A stretch of 64,000 bases of DNA from JAIXWP01 sp041391745 (lineage in GTDB: Bacteria > Bacteroidota > Bacteroidia > Flavobacteriales_D > Sanyastnellaceae). The position numbers and the translations under genes were made by a program. The stretch is taken from positions 186,001 through 250,000 of the forward strand of contig JAWKNK010000001.1 of NCBI GenBank assembly GCA_041391745.1, in the 5' to 3' direction. Of the stretch, positions 39,101-48,802 are shown one piece after another. The notes under the pieces were generated by a model that saw nothing but the letters and a program-made list of their open reading frames with translations, ran no database searches and was not told where the DNA came from. Each line of letters begins with the position of its first letter. The first letter of the stretch is position 1.

Positions 39101-40149
39101 ATATGGATGTCATTGTGAGCCCTCAACCCGTAGCAGCCTACACGCTTTCTACTTTTGAATCTTGTTATTTCCCAGTAGAGGCACATACTACCAATTTCTC
39201 CAATTATGCCAATGGATATTCATGGCTACTTGATGGAGAAGAAATATCTGATTTAACGAATACGACATTTGAATTCAATGAAGTTGGTACATATAATACC
39301 ACCTTGATTGCATCAAACCAATACGGATGTTCATCTGAATCGTCAATAGACTACACCGTACATCCGCTTCCTGTGATCGGATTAGACGCCTTGCCTTATG
39401 AGGGATGTGTTCCTTTGTTGGTCGATTTCCAAAACATCTCCACTGGCGCAAATGCATTTGAGTGGGATTTTGGTGATGGAAATACATCAAATGCTTTCAG
39501 TCCAACACACAACTACACAACTGCGGGCTTCTATGATGTTTCATTGATTGAATTACAGATCAGGGTTGTAGAGATACCTTGGCGGTAGATGAACTGATTT
39601 CAGTTTACCCAATTCCACAAGCAATGTTCACATTGTCACCAGAGGTGACGACGATTTATGAGCCTCAGATCATGTTTTACGATGGTAGTTTTGGAGCAAA
39701 TCAGTGGTTTTGGACTTTTGGAGACGGTACGGCATCATATGACCAATACCCAATTCATGTTTACGAAGAAGGCGGGTATTACACTATTGGGCTTTTGGTG
39801 ACCTCAGGGGCAGGTTGTAGATCCTACACTGAACGCAATCTATACATAGAAGATATTTTCAATATCTATGTTCCGAATAGCTTCACTCCAGATGATGACG
39901 GAATCAACGAAGTCTTTATTCCAAAACTCACAGGACGTTCATTTGTAGAACGTTACACCTTCCAAATCTTCGACAGATGGGGAACAGTGATCTTCGAAAC
40001 GCATGACATGGACGAGCCTTGGACTGGTGATGTCAGAGGAGGAGAGTACTATGCAAAAGACGAAGCTTATAATTGGCAAGTACGTATTCAGCTCAAAAGG
40101 CGTGGATGATGAAAGAATATACTCTGGACACGTAATTATGCTGCGTTAA
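33103..40149 (+). CDS. Giant PKD-repeat surface protein, T9SS type B (gliding-associated C-terminal domain)
   Basis: About 2,350 residues once five frame breaks are joined (near 33448-33451, 33790, 34138, 39552 and the A run at 40095-40098). The ATG at 33103 starts a signal peptide (SLTWVMALLLVPNFAFSQ). Then: Ig-like modules with DAGPNQTICQGESVTL; PKD domains with WDFGDG/WTWGDG motifs; a block of nine Cys-bearing modules in A-B-C order (35560-37660); further PKD domains each with WDFGDG or close variants; and the CHU_C domain YVPNSFTPDDDGINEVF, FQIFDRWGTVIFETHD, ending GHVIMLR. Type B signals direct export by T9SS and surface attachment or SprB-like adhesion. Role likely adhesive. The breaks are probably sequence errors, since the protein reads through on both sides of each. 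Confidence 0.88.
35560..37660 (+). repeat. Higher-order A-B-C module repeats inside the giant protein
   Basis: Nine modules of about 75-85 residues follow in a fixed cycle. A: VNAGPDNQLCNQPVATALTG, starting near 35560, again near 36250 and 36945. B: DGGPDLSACF / TDAGPDVELCLNSP / ADAGSDLTFCLNDA near 35800, 36480 and 37180. C: VNAGTDIANMCAGETVQLNG and VDVGPDGSICLNDSL-type near 35995 and 36700. The last module near 37410 resembles A. The cycle suggests duplication of a three-module block. Confidence 0.65.
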
Positions 40150-40186
40150 AAACTTTCTGTACATTTGAGCACATTACAATATACTT

Positions 40187-40420
40187 ATGTGGCGCGAAAT
40201 TGATAATAAACTAACTAGAGAATTTCGTTTTAAGGACTTCCAAGAAGCTTTCACATTTATGACAAGAGTGTCATTTATCGCTGAAAAGTTGAATCATCAC
40301 CCAGCATGGTTTAATGTTTACAACTACGTTCGTATAGAACTAAGTACGCATGATGCAGGTGATATTATTACTGATCGCGATCGAAAGTTGGCCTTGGCCA
40401 TTGATGAAATTCTGCAGTAG
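40187..40420 (+). CDS. phhB: 4a-hydroxytetrahydrobiopterin dehydratase (pterin-4a-carbinolamine dehydratase)
   Basis: 77 residues, shorter than most (about 95-100) but with the complete motif: FTFMTRVSFIAEKLNHHPAWFNVYNYVRIELSTHD, where the paired His and the THD belong to the active site. Recycles the oxidised pterin cofactor of aromatic amino acid hydroxylases. The short N-terminus starts at MWREIDNKL; no better upstream start is apparent. Located 37 bases after the giant surface protein gene and upstream of the leucine dehydrogenase promoter. Confidence 0.93.
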   Translation: MWREIDNKLTREFRFKDFQEAFTFMTRVSFIAEKLNHHPAWFNVYNYVRIELSTHDAGDIITDRDRKLALAIDEILQ

Positions 40421-40455
40421 TTAACAATTATTTTTTAACAGAAAAACTTAAAGAT

Positions 40456-40475
40456 GATTCCAATCTCATGGAATC
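40456..40475. promoter_or_regulatory. Operator candidate in the leucine dehydrogenase promoter
   Basis: Perfect dyad GATTCCA-atctca-TGGAATC, ending three bases before the -7 element at 40479-40486. It fills the spacer and would place a bound repressor on the promoter. Confidence 0.5.
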
Positions 40476-40478
40476 ACC

Positions 40479-40515
40479 TAAATTTGCGCCCTCTCAGGAA
40501 AAAGTGTTCTGAGAG
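40479..40515 (+). promoter_or_regulatory. Promoter -7 element and 5' hairpin of the leucine dehydrogenase gene
   Basis: TAAATTTG at 40479-40486 (full match). Directly downstream, CTCTCAG (40491-40497) pairs with CTGAGAG (40509-40515), 11-base loop, giving a hairpin at the predicted 5' end of the mRNA. It may stabilise the transcript or affect initiation. Confidence 0.55.
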
Positions 40516-40532
40516 TGCCAACCTGCAATAAC

Positions 40533-41627
40533 ATGATTGATACTCAAGAAAAGGCTAACGTTGCCTCTTTAACAAGTCGAATGTCGACTTTCGACCACGA
40601 ACAAGTGGTATTTTGTCAAGATAAAGCTACAGGCCTCAAAGCCATTATTGCCATTCACAACACAACATTAGGACCAGCAGTAGGAGGAACACGTATGTGG
40701 GCCTATTCCAACGAAGATGCAGCTGTAACTGACGTATTGCGTTTGTCACGCGGTATGACTTACAAAAACGCTCTTGCAGGTTTGAATATCGGTGGTGGTA
40801 AAGCAGTTATCATTGGTGATGCCCGTACTGATAAAAACGAAGCTCTACTTAGAAGATTCGGCAAATTCGTAGACAGCCTAGGTGGAAAATATGTAACCGC
40901 TGAAGACGTAGGAATATCTACTAAAGATATGGAATATGTGAAGATGGAAACTGACTCAGTTGTAGGTCTCCCTGACTACCTTGGCGGTGGCGGCGATCCT
41001 TCACCAGTTACTGCTTATGGAGTTTACATGGGAATGAAAGCTAGTGTAAAAGAACTTACAGGCAATGATTCATTGGCTGGAAAGAAAGTTCTCGTTCAAG
41101 GAGTAGGTCACGTAGGTGAATACTTAGTAGGTCACTTGGTAAAAGAGAATGCTGAAGTCATTATTTCAGATATTTATGAAGATCGTGTGAAAGCGGTTGT
41201 AACTAAATATGGTGTGAAAGCAGTAAGTGTCGATGAAGTTTATGATCAAAACATTGATATCTATAGCCCTTGTGCACTTGGAGCTACGGTAAATGAAGAA
41301 ACACTGGCCAAATTGAAGTGTCAGATCATTTGCGGTGCAGCAAATAACCAATTAGCCAATGAGCAAATTCACGGAGCGGAAGTTCAGAAAAGAGGAATTT
41401 TGTACGCACCAGATTACTTGGTGAATGCAGGAGGAATCATCAATTGCTACTGGGAAATTATTGGATACAGCCGCGAAGCTGCACTTGCACAAGCTGAAGG
41501 AATTTATTCTAAAACACTAGAAATTTTCTCAAAGTCAAAAGCTGAAAATATTCCAACATACTTGGCCGCAAACCTTCTTGCAGAAGCACGCATTCAAGCA
41601 ATTGGGAAAGTTAAACTCTCTTATTAA
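40533..41627 (+). CDS. Leucine/Glu/Phe/Val-type amino acid dehydrogenase
   Basis: 364 residues from the ATG at 40533. A GTG at 40515 is the alternative, but it is the last stem base region of the 5' hairpin and adds only six residues. NAD-dependent reversible deamination of branched-chain amino acids is the family role. GGGKAVIIGD holds the catalytic Lys, TAEDVGISTKDM is the second conserved block, the Rossmann motif is VLVQGVGHVGEYLV, and APDYLVNAGGIIN closes the active site. Length and motifs fit leucine dehydrogenase best; the exact amino acid preference is not provable here. Followed by nusB after 18 bases. Confidence 0.92.
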   Translation: MIDTQEKANVASLTSRMSTFDHEQVVFCQDKATGLKAIIAIHNTTLGPAVGGTRMWAYSNEDAAVTDVLRLSRGMTYKNALAGLNIGGGKAVIIGDARTDKNEALLRRFGKFVDSLGGKYVTAEDVGISTKDMEYVKMETDSVVGLPDYLGGGGDPSPVTAYGVYMGMKASVKELTGNDSLAGKKVLVQGVGHVGEYLVGHLVKENAEVIISDIYEDRVKAVVTKYGVKAVSVDEVYDQNIDIYSPCALGATVNEETLAKLKCQIICGAANNQLANEQIHGAEVQKRGILYAPDYLVNAGGIINCYWEIIGYSREAALAQAEGIYSKTLEIFSKSKAENIPTYLAANLLAEARIQAIGKVKLSY

Positions 41628-41645
41628 TTTTTTAAAGTATACGGT

Positions 41646-42592
41646 ATGTTAAACAGAAGGCACATAAGGATTAAAGTTCTCCAAATCCTCTTTGCCTATT
41701 ACAGCGATGAGAAGCCAGATATAGCGACTTACGAGAAAATGCTTTTTGAAAGTATCGATCGTTTTCGCGAGTTGTATGTAGCATTCATTTTGTTGCTCGG
41801 AGAAATGCAGGGATTGGCTATTGAGAAGATTGAGGCAGGAATGAATAAAAAGCTTCCATCTCATGATGATTTACATCCAAATACCAAATTTGTAACTAAC
41901 TCACTGTTGCGCATTATTGCCAATTCAAAATCTTTGGACAAAGCTTCAGGCGAATTGCATATTCGTTGGAAAGACAATAAAGACTTGTTGAAGCAAATGT
42001 TCAAAATGTTGACAGAAACGGAAGATTACAAAGAATACATGAACTCTAAGGAGCGTGGCTTCGATCACGATCGTGAATATTTGTTGCGTTTTTTCAGAAG
42101 ACATCTTGTAAACTACGAATTGATGCACGAGTATCTTGAAGACCAAGGTATTTTCTGGAACGATGATTTGGACTTATGTGCTAGCATGGTTTTGCGCACT
42201 TTGAAACAAGTAAAAGATACGGATGACGATATCGATTTTCTTCCACTTTGGAAAGATCCAGAAGATGAAAACGACTACTGCAGAAAGCTTTTCCGTAAGA
42301 CGTTGACACGGGTGAAGAAAACCAGGAAATCATTTCTAAAAACACACCTAACTGGGAAGCAGACCGTATCGCACTTACTGATATGATCATTTTGAAAATG
42401 GCTTTTGCAGAAGCGCAGTCATTTGAATCTATTCCAATCAAAGTCACGATGAATGAGTATATCGAATTATCGAAATACTATAGCACCCCAAAAAGTGCAA
42501 CTTTCATCAATGGTGTTTTAGATACTATCATCCCAAAGATGGTGCACGAAGGAAAAATTAAAAAAGTAGGTCGAGGACTCATTGAAGAATAA
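41646..42592 (+). CDS. nusB: Transcription antitermination factor NusB, long form (one frame break)
   Basis: About 316 residues, the long Bacteroidota version. Opens with MLNRRHIRIKVLQILFAYY and ends with the NusB core (ALTDMIILKMAFAEAQSFESIP, MNEYIELSKYYSTPKSATFINGVLDTI). A missing G in the run at 42310-42312 splits the gene; the expected join is TLTRGEENQEIISKNTPNWEADRIALTDM. NusB with NusE(S10) binds boxA RNA and supports rRNA transcription. Both halves are fully conserved, so a sequence error is likely. The 3' end overlaps the miaA start. Confidence 0.92.
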
Positions 42593-43487
42593 ACATCTCA
42601 TAGTAATTGCAGGTCCAACGGGAATTGGAAAAACTGCACTTGCCATAGAAGTTGCCCAGCATTATAATACCGAAATTATTTCTGCTGATTCTCGACAATT
42701 CTATAAGGAATTAAATATTGGTGTTGCCCGTCCATCCAAAGAAGAATTGGAGGCCGTGCAACACCATTTTGTTTGTAGTCATTCTATCAAAGAGCCGTTA
42801 AGTGCGGGAAGATTTGCCAATCAAGCCCACGAAAAGATTCAACAACTTTTTTCACACAAGGATTATGTGATTGTAGTAGGAGGGAGCGGGCTCTTTATTG
42901 ATGCCATAATCAAAGGGTTGGATGATTTACCATCTGATACTTCATTAAAAAGAGAACTCGAATTGGAGTGGAATAATCAAGGACTTGAGCATCTTCAAAA
43001 CAAACTTGCTGCTCTTGATCCCGAATACTTCCATTCAATGGATCAAAATAATCCGCATAGATTAATTCGAGCAATTGAAGTATGCTTGCTTACCAATCAA
43101 AAATATTCGGATCTAAGAAAAGGAAAGGAGGAAGCGCTTCCATACGCAGTAGACCTTTTTGTGCTCAACACTGATCGTAATTATTTGTACGAAAGAATAA
43201 ATAAACGTGTAGATATAATGATGGAGGAAGGACTCGAAGAAGAAGCGCGTTCTCTTTATCATTTAAAAGAACTGGTAGCATTGAATACAGTGGGCTATAA
43301 GGAACTGTTTGAATACTTCGAAGGATTGTGTACGAAAGAAATAGCGATAGCGAAAATAAAACAGCATTCTAGAAACTACGCCAAGCGTCAAATCACCTGG
43401 TGGAAAAGGGATCAAAGCGCTATTTGGATTGATCCACTTTTGCCAACAAGCTTGCTATCACAATTAATATCCAACATTAAAAATTAA
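42582..43487 (+). CDS. miaA: tRNA dimethylallyltransferase
   Basis: 301 residues. Adds an isopentenyl group to A37 of tRNAs reading UNN codons. P-loop AGPTGIGKTALAIEVA near the N-terminus, SADSRQFYKELNIGVARPS, VVVGGSGLFIDAIIKGL, and the C-terminal YAKRQITWWKRDQSAIWID are all MiaA hallmarks. The start is TTG at 42582, overlapping the end of nusB by 11 bases, so translation is coupled. Convergent with the NYN-domain gene (11-bp overlap). Confidence 0.95.
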   Translation: MKNKHLIVIAGPTGIGKTALAIEVAQHYNTEIISADSRQFYKELNIGVARPSKEELEAVQHHFVCSHSIKEPLSAGRFANQAHEKIQQLFSHKDYVIVVGGSGLFIDAIIKGLDDLPSDTSLKRELELEWNNQGLEHLQNKLAALDPEYFHSMDQNNPHRLIRAIEVCLLTNQKYSDLRKGKEEALPYAVDLFVLNTDRNYLYERINKRVDIMMEEGLEEEARSLYHLKELVALNTVGYKELFEYFEGLCTKEIAIAKIKQHSRNYAKRQITWWKRDQSAIWIDPLLPTSLLSQLISNIKN

Positions 43488-44146
43488 AAAGGTTTTGAAC
43501 CAATCTATCGTTGGTTTCCATGCCTTGTTCTATGATTCTGTCAAGCCAAACGGGATAAGTACATTCATCCATCAACGCTTGGGAAGTCTTGATATATCTA
43601 TTTTTTACTCCATATTGTGTTTCAGCTTCATATTGGATATTCCAACCGATAACCATTACGCGAATTCCGTGAGAATGAAGTTTTGAAACAAGATGCTTGT
43701 ATTCTCCATCACCGGCAACAATTACCACAACATCGAATTTTCCTTTAATTGCTGTATCTAAAGTTTCTGCTGCCATCCACGTAGTAATAGACTTTTCGGA
43801 AGCCTCGCCTGTCTCTTGATCAACTTGTAGCGGAAAATAATGACTTGTAATCCTTGATAAATCAAGGTATCTTCCATTTTACGCTCATTAGTGAGTTACT
43901 TCAATCTTCTCTGCGCGTCTGGATATCTTGTTTCTAATGCTGCTGTTGGGAAACGCCCACGAAACCAGTGCGCATCAGTTACTTGGCATAGGTTGTATCT
44001 TGAATGTTCTAACTGGGCAACTTTATGTCTTACATAATCTGTAAATCCAGAATAGTAAAAGCTTTTCCTAAAGAACTCTGGTATTTATAATAAGTATTTA
44101 CCTGAAGAAAGAAACTGCCATCAATGAACATGGCAATTCTCGTCAT
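43477..44146 (-). pseudogene. NYN-domain (LabA/DUF88-like) protein gene, broken
   Basis: From the ATG at 44146 (MTRIAMFIDGSFFLQVNTYYKYQSSL) through RYNLCQVTDAHWFRGRFPTAALETRYPD to VVIVAGDGEYKHLVSKLHSHGIRVMVIGWN the sequence follows the NYN/LabA family of PIN-like nucleases, with Asp residues in IDGS and AGDGEY. Two frame breaks (near 44058 and 43843) and one in-frame TAA (minus strand, near 43897) interrupt it. The frame breaks could be read errors as in other genes here, but the stop codon is a substitution, so this gene has a better claim to be truly decayed. Family members are proposed RNases with unclear targets. Confidence 0.65.
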
Positions 44147-44271
44147 TTTCACTGGCTCGTGCATAACTAAGAAATATTTTATTCAATAAATAATAATTCA
44201 GATTCAAATAGACCTTGGAGAGAGCTTTCTGAATCGATACAAATTTAATAAAATATATTTATGAAATGAGG

Positions 44272-46815
44272 TCACCCATCAATCATCTCTGAACTCTGAT
44301 TGGTGTTCTTTCTTTTGAAAAGAGATTGATCCAATTTACCAAATTTCCAAGACACATTGAGCCTCCACATTTGTGGGTCACGTCTTCGAAATACGTCTTG
44401 AACAAAATACTCACTTTCGCTATGCGTGCGAGATACTCTTGTTCTGAATACGTCAGACATCATCAATGAGACTGAAAGTGATTTACTTTTCAAAAAGGAT
44501 TTTCTAACTGAAATATCAAAGCCATAGATCGGCTCTACATAGCCTTGAACAGTGTTGTCGGTTCCTCCATAGCGACCTCCTCCAAAATCACCGCCACCGC
44601 CACCACGAGACGTTCCACCCGGATCAAGTGCCTTCTTACTACTGTAATCACCCATTACACTGATCATGAAGTTTTGTGGCAATCTAAAAGAGATATTTGA
44701 CTTCAACCAATAAGTACTTCTACTGTTCTTCAGATTAGCAGAAATATTCGATCCATCAATAGTTGCGTTGTACATGTTGAAATTGGTAGTCATTTCCATC
44801 CATTTCGTCCATTTGTTTCTAAACACAATCTCCAACCCAGAAGCATTACTGCTCTTGGCGTTAGCATATGTATTAATTACAACATCCTTTCCAAGCACAT
44901 CGCTATATTCACTAATTATATAATTGATAGTCGTATTGGTCGTGTATCTTCCATAAATCGTGGCCAAAAAAGTATGTTTATCATTGATAACATACTGGTA
45001 TGATAATTCTCCTGAATAGGTAAATTCTGGTTTCAAGGCTGGATTACCTCTTTCGATATTCAGTGAGTCACTGTAATCCGTAAAAGGAACCAAGTTTCTA
45101 AAGTTGGGTCGATTTACTCTTCTATTCAAAGCTAATTGAATATCCTGTTTACTATTGATCACTCTTGTAATAAACGCAGATGGAAAAAAGCTTAAAGGAA
45201 ATTGATTTCGGAAAGTAATTGTAGTGTCTACCAATTCCCCCTTATAGTCTGAGCTTTCAACTCGCAAGCCAATTTGATTTTTCCATTTCTCACCGTTATT
45301 AGATAAGTTGAAATATCCGGCATATACTTGATCTGTGTATTTATAATTCACACCAAGATTCGAAATCAAAACAAAACTATCATCAACGAGATTGTAATTT
45401 TCGAATGAGCTTGAGTATTGTCTGAATGACCCTCTAACACCTGCTTCTAATTTAATTTTATTGTTATAAATATCCACGAAATCGAGTTGAGCAGTGTATA
45501 GATCCTGACCTCCAGAACCCGTTTGCTTTTGGAAGGTATTTATTCCTGTGCTGTAGATATTATCATAGGTGCCTTCAAAGCCACTGTTGAACGTATTAAA
45601 GTTGATATCAGCCGTCAACTCTTTGCCTTCCTTAGCATAAAGGTGTTTGAACAGAATACTAGATCCCCAGTTTTGAAAGTACCTTTCGGTTTCAGAATTT
45701 CTGTAGTAAAAACTAACGGGGTTCGTATCGTCTTGTCCTAAGGTATCCGTCACCGTTTCTGTATAATCAGTGGGATTGAAAGTTCCACGTCTGAATTCTT
45801 GAGAAAATGTAATGGTGTTTCTATTATCCATAAACCAATCCACACCAAATCGTCCATTCGCAAAATATCCGTTATTGATATTGTTTTGAGATTGCTCTAG
45901 AAGTGTATAGGGATCTGTTTGCAAGTTGATACGTGACGTTTCACCAGTAGTCAAGCGCTTTCTAACATTGAGATTCGCATTGGCGAAAAAATTCAATTTT
46001 CCTTCTTGAACATTGATATCAAATCCACCATTTGGTTTGAATCTCTTGTCAATACCAGCTCTGATACTTCCGTTGTATCCTGTAGATCTATTGTGCTTTA
46101 AAACAATGTTGATAATACCACCGCCGCCGCCGCTCGCATCATACTTAGCCGATGGGTTAGTGATCACCTCCACACGTTGAATCTCATCTGCTGGTATCTG
46201 ATCAATGGTGAGTGTTGTTGGTCTTCCATCAATAAAAATTTGAGGAGAAGCATTCCGCATGGTGATGTTACCATCAATATCTACTTGAACCGATGGAATA
46301 TTGCGCATTACATCTTCACCTGTTCCTCCTTCATTCAATGGATTTTTGGAAACATCATAGATACGCTTGTCAAATTCAATTCTGAAATCAGGTTTGTCTC
46401 CTTCAATCACAATTTCTTTCATAGTACTTCCTTGAGAAAGCTTTATGTTTCCCAAATCTTTTTCTACGCTGCTACCACTTGGTACAATTGTAATTTTACG
46501 TTCCTGAGATTCAAAACCAATCAATTCAAAAGAGACAGTTAATTCTTTTCCTACGGGTAAATTCTCAACCCTGAAGTCACCATTTCCCGAACTTAATGCG
46601 CCGCTTACTAATTTGGAAATAGTGGTGTCATTTTTCACCTCGCTTATAGAGACCTTGATAATGGCGTATTCTAAAGGGTTTTTCTGATCATCGAGCACTT
46701 TCCCATATAATGCGCCAGTAGTCGCAGCCCCACCTCTTGCGCGAGCTCCTGCCGGTGGCTGAGCCCATAGCGTTACTGAACAAAATAGAGTACAAACAAA
46801 AATTAGATATTTCAT
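44272..46815 (-). CDS. TonB-dependent receptor / outer membrane beta-barrel protein
   Basis: About 847 residues from the ATG at 46815, which starts a signal peptide (MKYLIFVCTLFCSVTLWAQ). A CarboxypepD_reg domain (LYGKVLDDQKNPLEYAIIKVS... to FELIGFESQERKI) is followed by a plug (VQVDIDGNITMRNASPQIFIDGRPTTL; VEVITNPSAKYDASGGGGGIINIVLK) and a C-terminal barrel of the OMP_b-brl_3 type ending SWKFGKLDQSLFKRKN. Low-complexity RGGGGGDFGGGRYGG loop near residue 770. Such proteins import ligands across the outer membrane; no SusD partner or obvious TonB box is beside it, so the ligand is unknown. Intact. Confidence 0.9.
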   Translation of the reverse strand: MKYLIFVCTLFCSVTLWAQPPAGARARGGAATTGALYGKVLDDQKNPLEYAIIKVSISEVKNDTTISKLVSGALSSGNGDFRVENLPVGKELTVSFELIGFESQERKITIVPSGSSVEKDLGNIKLSQGSTMKEIVIEGDKPDFRIEFDKRIYDVSKNPLNEGGTGEDVMRNIPSVQVDIDGNITMRNASPQIFIDGRPTTLTIDQIPADEIQRVEVITNPSAKYDASGGGGGIINIVLKHNRSTGYNGSIRAGIDKRFKPNGGFDINVQEGKLNFFANANLNVRKRLTTGETSRINLQTDPYTLLEQSQNNINNGYFANGRFGVDWFMDNRNTITFSQEFRRGTFNPTDYTETVTDTLGQDDTNPVSFYYRNSETERYFQNWGSSILFKHLYAKEGKELTADINFNTFNSGFEGTYDNIYSTGINTFQKQTGSGGQDLYTAQLDFVDIYNNKIKLEAGVRGSFRQYSSSFENYNLVDDSFVLISNLGVNYKYTDQVYAGYFNLSNNGEKWKNQIGLRVESSDYKGELVDTTITFRNQFPLSFFPSAFITRVINSKQDIQLALNRRVNRPNFRNLVPFTDYSDSLNIERGNPALKPEFTYSGELSYQYVINDKHTFLATIYGRYTTNTTINYIISEYSDVLGKDVVINTYANAKSSNASGLEIVFRNKWTKWMEMTTNFNMYNATIDGSNISANLKNSRSTYWLKSNISFRLPQNFMISVMGDYSSKKALDPGGTSRGGGGGDFGGGRYGGTDNTVQGYVEPIYGFDISVRKSFLKSKSLSVSLMMSDVFRTRVSRTHSESEYFVQDVFRRRDPQMWRLNVSWKFGKLDQSLFKRKNTNQSSEMIDG

Positions 46816-46933
46816 AATCTTCAACGGACAAAACTGCTTTGACAACAATTAGCCTTTTTGGTTTAACGAAAGCTGCAAATATCGCTGTTGAATTATGTGA
46901 AAATAGTTTTTTTAGATAAGTTATGAACTTTGC

Positions 46934-46941
46934 TAATTTCG
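46934..46941 (+). promoter_or_regulatory. Promoter -7 element of the DegT gene
   Basis: TAATTTCG followed by C, seven bases before the ATG at 46949; predicted transcription start at or beside the start codon. Confidence 0.5.
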
Positions 46942-46948
46942 CGTACGA

Positions 46949-48151
46949 ATGAGAACAATTCCATTTTCCCCACCCCGCATTGATGAAGTAGCCATTGATG
47001 CTGTCACTGAAGTCTTGAAATCTGGATGGATTACTACTGGTCCAAAAACCCGACTGCTCGAGGAAAAAATCAAAATATACACCAATAGCAAAGCCGTAAT
47101 TTGCTTGAATTCATGGACGAATGCGGCTGAATTGGCCTTACGCTGGTTTGGAGTAGGAGAGGGAGACGAAGTAATTATCCCTGCCTACACTTATGCCGCC
47201 ACAGCGAATATCATTAAACACGTAGGAGCTACTCCAATATTGGTAGACAGCAATGAAAGCGATTGTCTTATAGATTTAGATAAAATTGTTTCAAAAATCA
47301 CCTCAAAAACCAAGGTGATCATGCCCGTGGATATTGCTGGAATGCCTGTAGATTATGACCGAATTATTGAAATCATTAATCAACCGGAAATTAAACAGCT
47401 CTTCAATCCTTCAAATGAAGTTCAGAAGCAACTCGGACGCATCTTGTTTTTGAGCGACGCCGCTCATTCATTTGGAGCGATGTACAAGGGTAGTAGAGTA
47501 GGAAATCAAGCTGATATTGCTGGATTTTCCTTTCATGCCGTGAAAAACCTAACTACAGCCGAAGGCGGTGCACTTACTTTCAATCTTCCCGAACCATTCG
47601 ATAACTCGGCCATTAGAGCTTCTTTCAATGTGAGTGCTCTTCACGGTCAAACCAAAGACGCTTTTAGTAAAACACAAGCGGGTCAATGGCGGTACGATAT
47701 TGTGGAGGCAGGATTCAAGTGCAACATGACGGATATTCACGCTGCTATTGGGATAGTAGAATTTGATCGCTATGAAGAAACCTTGAATCGAAGAAAAGAG
47801 ATTTGCGATTTGTATAGTAGCCTGCTAGGTAAGAATCCTCGTGCTATTCTACCAGAGTTTTCCTCAAGTTCAGCTCAAAGTTGTTATCACCTTTACATGC
47901 TAAGAATAGAGGGATATACAGAACAAGATAGAGATTTGCTGATTCAAAAATTAGCTGAAAAGGGAATTTCGACCAATGTGCATTTTCAACCTTTGCCAAT
48001 GCTGAGTTTTTATAAGAATTTAGGCTATCAAATATCAGAATATCCAAATGCTTTCAAAGCTTATGCAAATGAAATTTCACTTCCAGTATATTTCAATTTG
48101 AGCAATGATGACATTCAATTCATTTGTGATGAAATTTTAAGCGCCATCTAA
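46949..48151 (+). CDS. DegT/DnrJ/EryC1/StrS family sugar aminotransferase
   Basis: 400 residues. PLP-dependent enzyme that aminates nucleotide-linked keto sugars for surface polysaccharide. Typical N-terminus PFSPPRIDEVAIDAVTEVLKSGWITTGPKT, PAYTYAATANIIKHVGATP, LSDAAHSFGAMYKG (Asp binding the pyridine nitrogen) and FSFHAVKNLTTAEGGAL with the Schiff-base Lys. A sugar transferase gene starts two bases after the stop; together they look like a small O-antigen or capsule modification unit. Confidence 0.94.
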   Translation: MRTIPFSPPRIDEVAIDAVTEVLKSGWITTGPKTRLLEEKIKIYTNSKAVICLNSWTNAAELALRWFGVGEGDEVIIPAYTYAATANIIKHVGATPILVDSNESDCLIDLDKIVSKITSKTKVIMPVDIAGMPVDYDRIIEIINQPEIKQLFNPSNEVQKQLGRILFLSDAAHSFGAMYKGSRVGNQADIAGFSFHAVKNLTTAEGGALTFNLPEPFDNSAIRASFNVSALHGQTKDAFSKTQAGQWRYDIVEAGFKCNMTDIHAAIGIVEFDRYEETLNRRKEICDLYSSLLGKNPRAILPEFSSSSAQSCYHLYMLRIEGYTEQDRDLLIQKLAEKGISTNVHFQPLPMLSFYKNLGYQISEYPNAFKAYANEISLPVYFNLSNDDIQFICDEILSAI

Positions 48152-48152
48152 C

Positions 48153-48740
48153 TTGAAAAGAATATTCGACATACTTTTTTCATTGGTGTTCTTAACACTT
48201 TTCCTTCCTTTTTTTTTAGTCATTATTATCTTAATTGTTACTGATTCAAGAGGAGGAGCTTTTTTCCGTCAAATACGTGTTGGAAAAAATGAGAAGACTT
48301 TCAAACTATGGAAGTTTCGCACTATGCGTCCAATGTCCGAAGCTTCAGGTCAAATAACCGTTGGAATGCGTGACCCGAGAATTACCAACATTGGCTATTT
48401 TTTGAGAAAATACAAGCTCGATGAGTTGCCACAATTAATCAATATTTTGGTAGGTGAAATGTCTGTTGTAGGTCCAAGACCCGAGGTTCCGAAATATGTC
48501 AGCCTGTATAATGAGACACAAAAAAAAGTGCTCTCAGTAAGACCTGGACTTACGGATTACGCATCGATTGACTTTGTAAATGAAAATGAAATTCTAGCCA
48601 AAAGTGAGAATCCAGAACAAACTTACATTGATGAAATTATGCCGTTGAAGCTCAATCTCAATTTGAAATACATCAACGAAATGGGTTTGGCCACGGATTT
48701 CAAGATCATTTTTGGTACCATCAAGGCGATTTTCAAATAG
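48153..48740 (+). CDS. Undecaprenyl-phosphate sugar phosphotransferase (bacterial sugar transferase)
   Basis: 195 residues, short monotopic form (PglC-like) that transfers a sugar-1-phosphate from a nucleotide sugar to undecaprenyl phosphate, starting a glycan on the inner membrane. N-terminal MKRIFDILFSLVFLTLFLPFFLVIIILI is the re-entrant helix; RVGKNEKTFKLWKFRTM, the catalytic Asp-Glu in YKLDELPQLINILVGEMSVVGPRPE, and RPGLTDYASI follow. The start is TTG at 48153, two bases after the DegT gene. Intact. Confidence 0.93.
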   Translation: MKRIFDILFSLVFLTLFLPFFLVIIILIVTDSRGGAFFRQIRVGKNEKTFKLWKFRTMRPMSEASGQITVGMRDPRITNIGYFLRKYKLDELPQLINILVGEMSVVGPRPEVPKYVSLYNETQKKVLSVRPGLTDYASIDFVNENEILAKSENPEQTYIDEIMPLKLNLNLKYINEMGLATDFKIIFGTIKAIFK

Positions 48741-48802
48741 TTTAAAATAAACTGTCAACTTTTCAATTTTTCTTCGTCTATTTGGAGTAAACCTTAACCA
48801 AT

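Noticed and set aside
33103..40149. Several separate small surface protein genes in place of one giant gene
   Set aside because: The protein continues in another frame at each break without loss of module structure, there is one signal peptide at the start and one sorting domain at the end.
40515..40532. GTG start of the leucine dehydrogenase gene
   Set aside because: It overlaps the 3' arm of the 5' hairpin and adds residues not typical of the family; ATG at 40533 is better.
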